From: Struthio camelus
Taxonomy: Eukaryota; Chordata; Aves; Struthioniformes; Struthionidae
Assembly (NCBI RefSeq): GCF_040807025.1
Contig: NC_090952.1
Location: 25,541,068-25,605,067 of the forward strand
DNA: 64,000 nucleotides
Direction of reading: 5' to 3'
Part shown: piece after piece, positions 1-14,669 of the stretch
Layout of the letters: each line of letters begins with the position of its first letter
Numbering within the stretch: the stretch's first letter is position 1
Program-made: the position numbers and the translations under genes
Notes under the pieces: generated by a model
What the model saw: only the letters and a program-made list of their open reading frames with translations
Database searches by the model: none
What the model was told of the DNA's origin: nothing

Positions 1-379
1 ACCAGGCAAGTAAAGCTACATGCTTGTTTTCTCCCTTCCCCAGGCAGCTGCTAACAGTACTGGAAGCCACAAGCAGGGTGGGACAGACCTCTGTTTTGAG
101 CCAGCGCGACGTCCTTAAGCACCCACGGATGCCTAAGGCGGGTTTGCACTCAAGTTTATAACGAGGCATGAACTGGAAGACCGAAACACCGGCGTGGACA
201 TCACGAACACGCCTCCCCACGCGGGACTGAACCCTTGGCCCCGGCCTCCTCGGCGGTGGCGCAACTGACTTCGGGGGGGGGGGGGAACTTCCCGCCCCGC
301 CGCCCACGGGCGGGACGAGGCGCGCGGCGTCGCCTCAGCGCGGCCCGGCCGCTCCCTCAGGGCGACGGCGCGGCGCTAC

Positions 380-600
380 CTCGGCCGCGCCGCCCTCCTC
401 GGCCGCGACGCTGCCCGCCGCCTGGAAGAGCTCCTCGGTGGCGGCGGCGATGCGCGACGGCGCCTCCTCGCTCAGCAGCTCGCGGACCAGCCCTGCAAGA
501 CAAGGCCGAGAGGCGGGTGTAGGGCAGCGGCCGGCAGCGGAGCCGGGTCCCTCCCGCGGCGGGCGGTACCTGCCACACCGCACGCCGCCGCCATCGCCAT
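380..600 (-). CDS. 5' coding exons of an unidentified minus-strand gene (partial)
   Basis: Two exons can be read on the minus strand. Exon 1 (600..570) starts at an ATG and ends at a GTACC donor. Exon 2 (492..380) follows a TTGTCTTGCAG acceptor and ends at a GTAGCG donor. They join in frame to about 48 residues beginning MAMAAACGVAGLVRELLSEE, alanine- and glutamate-rich and probably helical. The rest of the gene would lie at lower coordinates, mostly outside the window. I do not recognise the protein with confidence. In human, TEX11 (a meiotic TPR protein) lies beside SLC7A3, and its remembered start has a loosely similar LV-x-E/L-L pattern followed by an acidic helix. That makes TEX11 a weak guess from synteny only. 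The gene is head to head with the CBP20 gene and shares its CpG island. Confidence 0.45.
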
Positions 601-846
601 CGCCGCCGCCGCCGCGCATGCGCATTCCCACCACCACTACCGCGCCGCCGCCGCCGCCGCCGCCAGGAGCTCAGCGCCCCACCGATTGGCTGCCCGGCGC
701 GGCCGCCCCGCCTCCCGACCCCGAGTGGCAAGCGCCGGCGCCAATGAGGCGGAGCGCGGTGGGCGGCCCGCCCGCTTGCTGTCCGGTGGGCTCCGCGCCG
801 GTTCTGGAAGGATCCCGGCAGCAGGGCCCGGCCGGGCGCGGGCGAG
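601..846. promoter_or_regulatory. Shared CpG-island promoter of two divergent genes
   Basis: Only 246 bases separate the minus-strand ATG at 600 from the plus-strand ATG at 847. The interval is GC- and CpG-rich, with CGG/CCG triplet runs, no TATA box, and an inverted CCAAT box (ACCGATTGGCTG) near 680. This is typical of a TATA-less bidirectional promoter. The island runs on to about 1.25 kb. Confidence 0.6.
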
Positions 847-3203
847 ATGTCGGGGCTGCTCCACACCACGCTGAGCGGGCTCAACAGCGACTCCTACTGC
901 GAGATCAGCCAGTACCGCGACCAGCACTTCCGGGTGCGGCACCGGAGCGCGCGCGCGCGGCGGCGGCGGGGCCTGAGGCGCTGAAGAGGGGGGAGGGGCG
1001 GCGGGGCCTGAGGCGGCAGCGGGGAGCGTCGACGGAGGCAGCGGGGCCTGAGGCCGGGGGAGGCACCGGGATGGGGTTGGGGCCTGAGGGGCGACGGGGC
1101 CGTGGAGGGAGGCACCGGGTACCGGGGCAGGCCGGTGTGCGGGCGGGCGGGCGGGCGGGCGGGCACCGTGTCCCCGGGCCCGGCGGAGGTGCCCCCCGGA
1201 GCCCCGGGACTGTGGTGGTATAGCTCACCCCGCTGTGTGCTCGTCTCTGCCCTCAGGGTAGCAGGCAGCTGCAGGAGAAATCCCTCAAAATTTCCTCCAC
1301 GCTGTACGTGGGCAACCTGTCCTTCTACACCACCGAGGAGCAGATCCAGGAGCTTTTCTCCAAGTGCGGGGACGTCAAGAGGATTGTCATGGGGCTGGAC
1401 AAGATCAAGAAAACTCCCTGCGGCTTCTGCTTCGTAGAGTATCCTCCCTGCTTCCCTGCTACTGCCAGCTGGCTTGTGGGTGCCACCCCTAGTCCCTCTC
1501 TGGGAAGCAAGCGCGCAAAACTTGAAAGAGGGAGCAAAACTCAGGTTCTCCCTGTCGATCCTTCCATCCTTCTGGCTGTCAAGCACATTTCTTGTGTCCT
1601 CTCTGCTTTTTTTTCCCCTCTGCCCTCGTTCAGAGGCAGGTCTTACTGCAGGACCGTAAGTGAAAAGTACTGTCACTTCTGTATTTTTGGGAGGCAGCAG
1701 AGAGCACCTTTCATTCATTCATTTAGCAGATTTTAGGGCCCAAAAAGAAATCACCAGTCAGACCTGTTGTGTGGTGAAAATTAAGAGCACATGTTCATTT
1801 TCTCACCCTAACTTCACACCTGAATGAACTAGTAGAATAATCCATGGCACTACTCCCGAGCACAGGGTACACGCTTGTACAAGTTGTACTGTGAGCTGCC
1901 TTTGCAAAGCTCTCCTGGGAGGCCTGCTCATCTTATTCAAATTCAGTCAAGTTTCATATGCTATAAAAAGGCATATTACAGCGTTCTTGCCTGTAGCAAA
2001 GCTTTAACACATTTGTTTCATCTACTTCTGAAATAAGTGATCCAAAACTACTTCTTGTCTGTACAGGTACTCACATTAAAGTGTAGCATCTTAGGAAGGA
2101 ATTGGGGCTGTTTTCAGCTTGCATTTATATGAAGGTAGCTTTTGATGCCATAAAAAAGAGCAGTGTTTTAGGCTGGAAGGCAGGATTCCTCTGTTTCTCA
2201 AATACAATAGTTCTCTCTTCCCCCCCCCTGCAGCCAACAAAATAGCACGTTTAGTTTTCCTTACAGTATGTTTCAGATACTACACAAGAGCAGATGCTGA
2301 ACACGCAATGCGATTTATCAATGGCACCAGACTAGATGACCGCATCATTCGAACTGACTGGGATGCAGGATTTAAGGAAGGGCGACAGTATGGGAGAGGA
2401 AAGACTGGAGGACAGGTAAAGAGAACACTAGTTCAGACCCTGAACCTGTTTTCCTTAAAGTTGGGTGCTGCTTTGCCAGTTTTGTCTTATTCAAGATAAA
2501 GTGCAGATAATGAAGACCCAATAGTGAATTTTAGACACTCCCTGGTGGTTTTGATAACTGAGCTACCCTGGCGTTTACAGCTCTAAGTAGAGCTTAAGGC
2601 AGTTTCTGGCTGGGACTCCAATCTTTCTGGCTCTGCAAACAGAATTTGCCTTATTCCTGAGCTAGTACTCCTAAAATGATGCAGAATTTGAAATTTGGGG
2701 GGGGGGGGGGGCAGTGTAGTTGCTAGGCCAATCTCATAATCCAGCAGCATGCCCCAGTGAGAAGGTGAGATTCCTTTGCAGATTTCCTGGAGGGTGGCGG
2801 GGAGGAGGGGTAAATGTTTCTGTTGATTCAGAAAGCTAACTGCAAAGTTGAATTAGAATATTTTTGGATCTTCTTTGTTTTTTGTTTAAAAAGACCTTTA
2901 GCAATCTGTTGTATCCTTGTTTGTTGTTTTCACTACCACCAGTAATTTTTTGGTGGATTCTTTAAAGAGATTTTGAACAAGTCAAAGAACTTGTAACCCA
3001 AATTTCAGTTCCCCACCAGTGCAGCAAGGAAGGGATGATGATTCTGAAGTCTACTGGGAGATAGGCAGTACAGGGTACTAACGCGTGTTACTGCTGTGCC
3101 CCAGGTGCGAGATGAGTACCGGACAGACTACGATGTGGGAAGAGGCGGCTTTGGCAAGATCATTCAGATGCAGAAGGCAAACCATCAGCCTGCAATCTAT
3201 TAA
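847..3203 (+). CDS. NCBP2L: Nuclear cap-binding protein subunit 2 family (CBP20), probably NCBP2L
   Basis: Four coding exons, 847..933, 1257..1438, 2277..2415 and 3105..3203, join in frame to 168 residues. The single RRM shows RNP2 (LYVGNL) and RNP1 (GFCFVEY). The cap-stacking tyrosines of CBP20 are present as Y23 (SQYRDQH) and Y46 (TLYVG), and the C-terminal cap-contact stretch [17 protein letters not shown] is intact. CBP20 binds the 7-methylguanosine cap with CBP80 in the nucleus. Against remembered human NCBP2 (156 residues) this protein differs at the N-terminus, in the linker after the first helix, and in the tail, which ends [16 protein letters not shown]2 itself is nearly invariant in vertebrates, so I favour the X-linked paralogue NCBP2L, which fits the Xq synteny. 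The family is certain; the paralogue is less so. Confidence 0.88.
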
Positions 3204-3843
3204 ACGCCTCATGGGCTCTAGCTCATAGAGGGCTCTGTCCTTCCAGAGCTAGCCCTGTACTTGCATTTTGGATTGGGGTAGGGAGTGAAATCCAAGTTCC
3301 AGCAAAAGGGGACTCTCCTTAGACTGTGGATATACATGTGTTCATCCCCCCTTCCTTCTGGGCTAGAGAGGATGTTCTGTGCTGATACAGGACAACAAGG
3401 GAAAAAACGGACAGCTCTGCAGGATTCTGGGTAAGAAGAAGTGCAGCGTGTCACGCTGACCTTGTGCCAGGACATACTCTTCACGTTGCAGCTGAGCGGT
3501 TGGCTTCCTCCAGGCTGGCTGCAGCCATGGTCGCTCTCAAATGGAACTTCTGGGAAGTTTACCCACATCAAAGCCCTCCAGGTATCTGGGCACCTTGTAG
3601 AGATGCACCAGAGTTTCAGATCTCTAATTTACAATCTCAGTCTGCTTAAAAAACAGTATTGCTGTTTAGATGAGAGAAGTGAAACAAGGTCTTACTGTCC
3701 ACTTGGAGGTGCTTGTCTGCACATCTAACCCTTGGCTTGGTCAGGCCTGCAGAGCCTTTCTTTTTGTGATGACCCCAGTGCTGCCTGGCTTTTCAGATCC
3801 TCACTGTTCGGCGTGATTTTGTTAAATTTCTTTTAATTTTTTA

Positions 3844-3849
3844 AATAAA
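3844..3849 (+). terminator. Polyadenylation signal of the CBP20 gene
   Basis: AATAAA lies 641 bases after the stop codon at 3201-3203, in an AT-rich stretch and followed by GT-rich sequence. It would give a 3' UTR of about 0.65 kb. Confidence 0.6.
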
Positions 3850-3869
3850 CAGTGAGTCCTGTACCTGCT

Positions 3870-5120
3870 GCAGTTTGTGCATCAAAACCATTAGCGGTAT
3901 GACAGGAGCTGGGGAGCGTGCCCCATTAGCATTTTAAAGTCATGAACAGAAAGACTAAAAGGGAGCACAAATGAGTCTTGCTGTCTTTCTCTTGGCCTCT
4001 CTCTTGGTACTAGCTTTTCCTCCTAGCTTTCCTGTTGTGCTTTGCAATAGCTGCTGGCTGAAATCAGAAGGAAGTTGCTTATAAAAAGTGTACAGCTGCT
4101 CTCAATAAGGCAAGTTCTTATGTTTCACACCAGGAGATTCTAGGAAATCTTTCTCTCTCCTGTTACCGCAGTTAGTTCCAGAATCTGAAAAGCAATACAA
4201 AGGCCCAGTGTGCACTTCAGAGGTGAAGGAACCAGGAACTCCTTTCCCTGTGTTTTCAGCAAGCTTTCTTCCCCTTATGTGAGAGGTATAAAGACCAGAG
4301 CTGACACTCTTAACTTCTGCCTAGGGTCTGAACAAGGGACTATGGAGGAACCAAAAACCCTTTCCGATCCGCCCCCGAGCACTTCTCGGTTCAGCCAATT
4401 CCATTGCACAAGTTAAACTCTGACTGTAAATTGGTTTTGTATTATGCAAATAATAACAGCTGCTCCCAGGCCAATAACCTGTAGTCACAATTTCTCTCAC
4501 GTTATCTTATTCAAGATAATGCTGTCTGTTCTGTTGCCTACTCATGTACAGACTAGGCATACAATTTAACTTACTTGAATGCTCGAGTTAGCCTGGAGTC
4601 TTGACATTGACAGCTGAGGTGGGGGGATTGCATTTAATTTTTTGAAATGTCTCCTACCTGCTTGTTTATGCAAGTCAGGTTGCTGCATCTGTACAACTGT
4701 CACAGGTTTTGAAGGACCTGCATGTTAAGCCTTCAGCAAATCTAAGAAACAACACAAGTTGACAAACCTGTGATACAGCGAGATGCCCCTGAGATGCAGC
4801 GAGAAGGAGCAGGAAGTTGACTTAAGAGGGAAAAATATATGCAGTCCCCTGTCCAGCCTGGCAAAGCAGCATCAGTGAGAGGTGCTTTGTGAAGGATATG
4901 AATTACGGAGAGAATATTTCTTAGGCAAACGTAGCAAGGAAAAGAGAAAATGTGAGGAAGACGGGGAGAGAGATCTGCCATTACGCTGCTGGATTGGCAA
5001 AAGTCCCTTGAGTAGGGATATATAAGGCAAGCCTTCAACTTGCTCCTCCTGTTGGGGGTCTCAGTCCTATGTACATGACGGAACATGTGGAAGTCTGTTT
5101 GATCTGAACGGGTGCTTGGA
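3870..5120. other. Intergenic DNA between convergent genes
   Basis: Between the 3' end of the CBP20 gene (+) and the 3' end of the PRSS23-like gene (-). Unremarkable base composition, only short random open frames, and no RNA gene, repeat family or conserved coding that I can recognise. Confidence 0.5.
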
Positions 5121-5124
5121 CTAG

Positions 5125-5324
5125 TTTATTACTGGAGAAGGCATCAGTCTGTTGCTGTAAAATACTAAGATTTCAGCTTTACACAGAGGTCTCCCTGTCC
5201 CACTCATTTCAGTCTAGTGAAAGAATATCTCCTTCAGCAAGTCCCAAACCAAGGCTGGCAAGCTATGCACCATTCCCCTTTCATACATGGCCTTTGCAAA
5301 GAGAGATTTGTGTTACCTTTTATT
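5125..5324 (-). terminator. Two candidate polyadenylation signals of the PRSS23-like gene
   Basis: On the minus strand AATAAA occurs at 5319..5324 and again at 5125..5130. Either would end a 3' UTR of about 0.9-1.1 kb running from the stop at 6219. The stretch 5.3-6.2 kb holds no other convincing coding sequence. Confidence 0.45.
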
Positions 5325-6218
5325 CAGATGCATGTATTCACCTAAAACGATTCATCTGAAATACTACAGCTGCAGTAAATGCCAAAGTCCCTTTCCTCTA
5401 GGATACAATCCCAAAGAGCCAAAAAATCAATGAGAAAGTTTACAAGCTTACAAGTTTACAAGCACGGTCTGGGCCCGTGCTACAGCATAGGGGTACCCAC
5501 ATCACACCACCCTCTATCGGTCAGAAGGGGTGTCCTTGCCCCGAGTGTGATCAGGCAGCAGCAACTGACAGCATCTTGGAGCAACCCCTCCCACCCTGGC
5601 CAGGCTCCTTGCTGTGGCACGCTCTGGGCCTGCAGGACTCGGGCTCCAGGGCTGCCTTTCAGGCACCTTTCATCAGCACACAAAGGTCCTGTTAGAAGAG
5701 AAAACCCTTTGTCCTCACAGAGCGGAGGCAGTGCCAAGCCGGGCAGCGCAGCCAACAAACCTAGAGACCCGATGAGACCTAAGAAGAATTCAGTACGGCT
5801 TAGCAGCAAGCATGTGGCTGCCTCCTCAAGTCATTAGCAGCAATGTGCTGCAAGCAGAGGCCGTTCTTCCTAGCTGACAACCAAGCTCTTTTTGCAAAAA
5901 AAGCTGATGCTCAACTCACGCTAGCACCAACCAAAGGGGCTTAAACACTTGGGGCTTTCCAGGGGATCAGGACTTTGTAGTGAGTCTTTCTCCTCTGGAT
6001 CCCTTCTGATCTGCAGAGCTTGTTCCTCCGTGCTAGAGGACAGAACACAGTTTAGCAGTGTAGAAGTTTGCCGAGAAATGGTGCAGGCATCCTCTCCCTC
6101 CTCCTCACTCAACAGCAGGGCCCTGCTCCCCCCCACACCCCTCAGCCTCACTTGTTTGGGAATACTGCCCTCTCAAAGCTTTTCTGCACTGGGGAGGGGA
6201 AGAGGAAGGCTCTAGTTC

Positions 6219-7286
6219 TCATTCATTCTGACAGCTTTTATAGTCTCCTTTGATCCAGTAACAAATCTGAGCAAACTTCAAAGCGCTCAGGCGAACAGCA
6301 ACATTATAGTCATGCTGCTCCCCACCTACTTCCAGCCACTGGTGCCCTGAGAAGACCCCAATCACCTTCCTCTCCCATTTGTGTTGAACGGGGTCCCACA
6401 CTTTGCCGTATACCCCAGAGCCAGATGCACCAGGCCTGGCATCACAGTGCTGATAGATGAGGTGGGCCGTCTCATCTTCCACCCCGCAGAAGCGGTATAC
6501 CAGCTCGCCTGGCCGGTCACTGTCAAACCCCGAGAAATGAATCCTCTTCCCAGCCATCTCCTCCACTGCTGGAGCCACCGTCAGCTTCATGTGCGGGCGC
6601 TGGTGTGGCCTGCGCAGCTCCAAAAGGGCATAGTCGTAGTCCATGCTGACCGAGTTGGAGCCCCTAATCCAGCCCTTAGGCACCCGTGTGCGCTGCACAC
6701 GTGCCCAGCGCATCGCCAGCCTCTCCGTCCTGTTGCCAGCGCTCTGCACCAGCGTTAGGAAACCCACCTTGATCTTCTTGGCCCCCCTCACGTAGTCTTT
6801 GCCATCGTGAATGCAATGGGCAGCAGTAAGGACGTGCCGCTCAGACACGAGCACCCCTGTGCACCCTGTGGAGATCTTGACGGTAGCCGAGAAGGGGTAG
6901 TCCATCAGGAAGTGGTTCCCGCTGATGGAGAACCGCCCATCTATGCCATAAATCTGCCGCTTGTGCCGCACACGCCGCCTCCGCCACCTCCTCTCCAGGC
7001 CGCTCTCCCGCGGGCTCAGTTCCACTGTGGTGAGGGTGCGGGTGCCGTTGGCGTACACCGTCTCGTAAGAGAGATACTCCTGGAAATCCTGGGGCGTCAA
7101 GGCAGCCTCCCGCTGGGCACAAGCTTCGTCACAGCGTGTCGTCAGCTCCAGGACGGGCTGTGCCGAGAACCGCGGTTTGGCTAGCTGCCGCGTGGACTGG
7201 GGAACGAGAGCAGGAATCGGGTCACCAGCTGCAGCGCTGTGAAGAAAGGCAAGCAAGAGCGCAGCAACCACCTGGCAACAAGTCAT
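6219..7286 (-). CDS. PRSS23-like secreted trypsin-fold serine protease
   Basis: One uninterrupted coding exon of 355 residues, like PRSS23 and PRSS35, whose coding region is a single exon after a noncoding leader. I place the start at 7286 because a TTTGCTTTTGCAG acceptor lies just upstream; the in-frame ATG at 7313 would fall in the intron. A signal peptide (MTCCQVVAALLLAFLHSAAA) is followed by a prodomain with N-glycosylation site N80. A basic cluster ending RHKR before QIYG matches the PRSS23 processing site. The trypsin domain has H157 (TAAHC), D218 (MDYDYALLEL) and S288 (GASGSG), so the triad is intact; the GASGSG context is the family's own variant. It resembles human PRSS23 over its whole length but is not PRSS23, which lies on 11q. 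I read it as a third member of the PRSS23/PRSS35 group, not known to me at human Xq13. Confidence 0.9.
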   Translation of the reverse strand: MTCCQVVAALLLAFLHSAAAGDPIPALVPQSTRQLAKPRFSAQPVLELTTRCDEACAQREAALTPQDFQEYLSYETVYANGTRTLTTVELSPRESGLERRWRRRRVRHKRQIYGIDGRFSISGNHFLMDYPFSATVKISTGCTGVLVSERHVLTAAHCIHDGKDYVRGAKKIKVGFLTLVQSAGNRTERLAMRWARVQRTRVPKGWIRGSNSVSMDYDYALLELRRPHQRPHMKLTVAPAVEEMAGKRIHFSGFDSDRPGELVYRFCGVEDETAHLIYQHCDARPGASGSGVYGKVWDPVQHKWERKVIGVFSGHQWLEVGGEQHDYNVAVRLSALKFAQICYWIKGDYKSCQNE

Positions 7287-9390
7287 CCTGCCAGACCTGC
7301 AAAAGCAAAGCAAAGGAGACGATTAAACTTGCCGGATTAGCGAGCTGGCCACCTGCTGCAGCTTGAGGCTGGGAGGATTATTGGATGCATCTGGCCTTAC
7401 GCCAGCTACCAAGGAGTTCATGCTTCAGCCGCTGCCGCAGAAAACAGGAGGGTCAGGACCTGCCTGGAGCTGAGCGACTATGGAGAGATAGCAATCTAAC
7501 GCGGCGCGGGCTTTGATCTTTTGGCCGGCGAGGCCCTGCAGCACAACCGAGCGCTGCCGCTGGAATATCACGAGCCGATGAGTTTCCTCTGTCGCGCCAG
7601 TACCTCCGTCTGCCCCGAGGTGGATTCCTGGGATGCCAGAGCCGGGCGCCTGCTCGCCGCCCCGCCGCGGGACGCCTCCCACCCATCCGCCGCCTCGACG
7701 CCGCTCCGCCGCCCAGGCACCTGTTGGGAGGAGGAGAAGGATTTGATGGTACCTGCCGACCACGGAATGAGGTGACAGCTCTGTCTGGTTGTTCCTACAG
7801 GGAAGAAGAGGGTGTATTAACTCCGAGTCCAGACCTGTAGGAAAGCATTTGATGGCACAGAGCAGCGAGGAGAAGACAGCCCGTTTTAACTTGGACCGAG
7901 GGCTCCAGTTCAGTCCCCCGCTCTCCAAAACCCAGTTTAAGACTCAATCCGCCGCTGCTTCGCCGTGGGTCAGGCCACCCCCTTTTGTTTTTTGCAAGGG
8001 GCAGGTTGTGCAACGCAGGCAGCTCAGCTACCCCGAGCACGCCTACCGAGCCGGGGCCCTCGGCGGGGTCGTCCTTGGCACGCGGGGAGAGCCCCGCGGT
8101 CCCCGAGGGCGGCCAGGGTCTGCGCAGGACACGTGGCAGGGCGTTCGCTATGAAAGCCGCAGGGGAACGCGGAGCCGGGGAGGTGGAGCCAGGCGAAGAG
8201 GGAGGCCCGGAGCCACGGAGCGCTCCGCACAACCCGCGTGCCCGACCCGCCGGCGCTGCGGCCCCCCCGGCCAGGCCTTCGCCCCGAGTCCCAGCTCCCA
8301 CCCCCCCCCCCACCGCCTCGACGTCCCAGCGGGGCTGCCACCGCCCGGCTCGGCCCAAACGGAGCTGGAGCCCAGCAACCCTGCAGCTCCCTTTGAAACG
8401 CAGCGGCCCAAAGGCGACGAGGCCGAGAGCTCCGGCGGGCGGGAGGGAACGTGCCGGGGCGAGCAGCGCGGGCAGGCTGCCGCTCGGAGCCGAAGTGCCC
8501 CGGGGGCTGACGGGGCAGAGGATCACGGGCAGGGCCGGGGTGAGAGCGGCGCGGCGACAGATCCAGGCTCCGTGGGGCTGCTTCTAGCTGCGTTTTTTTT
8601 TCCCCCCCGAGTCAGGAAAAAAAACCATCCCTTCCAGGGTCGCGCGGGAGGGGGAAGCCGCCCGCCAGAGACCCTCACGCCTGAGAGCCGAGGTGGCTTC
8701 ACCCAGGGACCGGCACCCTCCCCGCGTGACGGAGCCCCCGTCCCCGGCAGAGGCAGCTGGCCGGGCCACGCGCAGTCTGGCGCGGCAGCGGTTAAAGCAG
8801 CGGGAGCGGCGGAGGCTTCGCCCACGCGCCCGCAGACGGACGGACTGACGTGCTCAGGCTCCGGCGCCTCGTTATTCATCATCGCCTCCTCTGATGCACT
8901 GACTTGTACACAAAAGTTAATAGGGGGCCCATGAGAGGCAGAGCCGCTGCCCCGGGGCGGGCGCGGAAGGCACGGGTGCCATCGGCGGCAGCGGGTGGGC
9001 CGCCCGCGCGGGGCCGGCTTCGCCCTCCCGGGGGGCACCCGGCGCTGCTGCCGGCGGAGCTCGCCGGGAGCCGCCGCTGCCGCGTGCCCGCAGCCAGCCC
9101 CAGCAGCGGGCTGCAAGGGGTCCGGGGCGTGGGGCACGGTGCTCCCTGTGGGGCATCCCACCGCCAGCCCCCCCCCCCCAGCAGTGCCGCGACGGGGAGG
9201 CACCGACCTGCACCGTGCCGGAAGCGGTACCGCTGCGCTGCGCTCACCGGGGTCGGCCCGGCTCGGCTCGCACCGTCAGGGCAGCGTGAGCCAGGTGGCT
9301 CCTTCCCTGCCTGGGGGGGGGTCTCATGCCCGGCGTGCTGCCCACCCTGCAGCCGGTGCTCGGGGGCGTCCCCCGGGGCTGGGCATGGCC
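7287..9390 (-). promoter_or_regulatory. CpG-rich region with a candidate leader exon for the PRSS23-like gene
   Basis: The region is rich in G+C and CpG and lies upstream of the PRSS23-like coding exon on its strand. A minus-strand donor (GGCAG then GTACC) at 7753/7752 could end a noncoding first exon spliced to the acceptor before 7286. Long open frames here have proline/arginine-rich composition and no recognisable domain, so I treat them as a by-product of high GC. I see no independent gene. Confidence 0.4.
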
Positions 9391-9397
9391 ATGCACA

Positions 9398-9585
9398 CGG
9401 CTGTGCACAAGGACGTGGGCACATGTGTGCAGCCAGGCACACACGTGTGCAGGCATGCGGCACGCACACACAAGGACGTGGGCACACACGTGTGCAGGCA
9501 TGTGGCACGCACACAAGGACGTGGGCACACGCGTGCCACTGTGCACACACGTGTGCAGGCATGCAGCACGCACACATGGCACGCA
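9398..9585. repeat. Minisatellite of about 43 bp with ACACGTGTGC cores
   Basis: A tandem array in which CAAGGACGTGGGCAC alternates with CACACACGTGTGCAGGCATG. The second block starts near 9440, 9483 and 9543. Copies are diverged and partly deleted. Each carries one or two ACGTG-containing palindromic cores. It lies between the PRSS23-like gene and the 3' end of SLC7A3. Confidence 0.75.
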
Positions 9586-9772
9586 GCCCTGGGTGGCGGG
9601 GGCCGCCCCGCAGCCCCCCGTCGCCCTGCTGGGGCCGGGCTGGCAGCAGCACCGAGCAGAGCTGATGGCATGACGGGGGGACCGCGCTGCTGACCGTACC
9701 GTGACCCTACTCCTCTGCCAGCAAACAAGGAGAGATGCCAAATCCAGGCAAGATCCATCTGCCCTAAATTAG

Positions 9773-10174
9773 TTTATTTTGCAAAATAATATGTCAGGGC
9801 TGATTTAGACCAGAGCAGAACCTGGGAAATCAGCTTCTCCTTGCATGGACGTGGCGCAGCTCCTGGCCACGCTTCCTCTGCAGGCCTCCGCAGGCGCCCC
9901 AGGAGCTATCGCCAAGGTCCTTGCTGCCGCGGTTGCCTGGGGACCCGGTGGCACGCCGCCCCGCAGCGCGGGACCCGCGGACGCGGCCGGGGCGCCCCGG
10001 TAGCGGCGCCGCCGGGGCAGCAGCAGCGCCTGGAGCGCCCTGGCCCGGCTGCGCCTCTCGCCGCGGCGGGCTCCCGCTCCCGCCCCGTGCCGCGGGCTGC
10101 CAGAGCGCCGGCATCGAAACAAGCTGCAGCAGGAGCAGCGGAGCCAAGCGTTTAAAAAACACATTTAGTTTAAT
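9773..10174 (-). terminator. Candidate polyadenylation signals of SLC7A3
   Basis: Minus-strand AATAAA at 9773..9778 and ATTAAA at 10169..10174 both lie downstream of the SLC7A3 stop at 10823. They would give 3' UTRs of about 1.05 or 0.65 kb. The AT-rich patch around 10.16-10.25 kb stands out from its GC-rich surroundings and looks like a 3' UTR end. I cannot choose between them. Confidence 0.45.
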
Positions 10175-10822
10175 GAGTATAAAAGTCGACATGAAAACAC
10201 CAATTATACACGGGCGTACGAGTTTGGACACCGATACGTCTACGCCGCCGCCGTTTTTCGCGGGCGTCGCAGCTAGACGCTCACACCTAGCGCCGCGGGG
10301 GGCAAAACCAGGCAGCGGCTTTGGCTGCGCCGAGCCCCGCGCCGCCGCAGAGCGCCGGGCTGCCGGCGGGACCAGGGCGAGTCGGTCGGAGCCTCGCGGG
10401 AAGACCCCGGACGCGGGCACGGCGCTGCAAAAACACACGGAGGCGACGACAGACGCGCGGACGGGCAGAATAAATAAGAGCTGGGCTAGCGCGCGGGGCC
10501 GCCGGCGGGCAGGCGAAGCAGCAGCGTTGCGGACAGCAGGGCTGTGCGGCGGTGGGGCCGGGCCGGGGGTCGCTGCCCCGCGGCGGGGGATGGCAGAGAC
10601 CAGCCCCGTGCCGCCCCGGGCGCTCGTCCTCAGCGGGGACCACCCGTCCCGGGGACTCGTCTCCGCAGCCTCTGCTCGGCCGGGGGAGAGGGCAGCGCCC
10701 GAGCAGGCTCCGCAATCAGGACTCCTGACTCCGGCACTCGCTCCCCGCGCCGTTCGCGGTCGCGTCCCGGAGCAGAAATACTGGCAGAGGTCCACAGGGT
10801 CCAGGTGCCCAGCGCGAGCAGC

Positions 10823-14669
<3,847 letters not shown>

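Noticed and set aside
6219-7313. Start of the PRSS23-like protein at 7313
   Set aside because: A strong splice acceptor lies between this ATG and the one at 7286; only the latter gives a clean signal peptide.
7789-8934. A 381-codon plus-strand open frame in the CpG island
   Set aside because: Low-complexity Arg/Gly/Pro sequence, no domain, no splice or polyA context.
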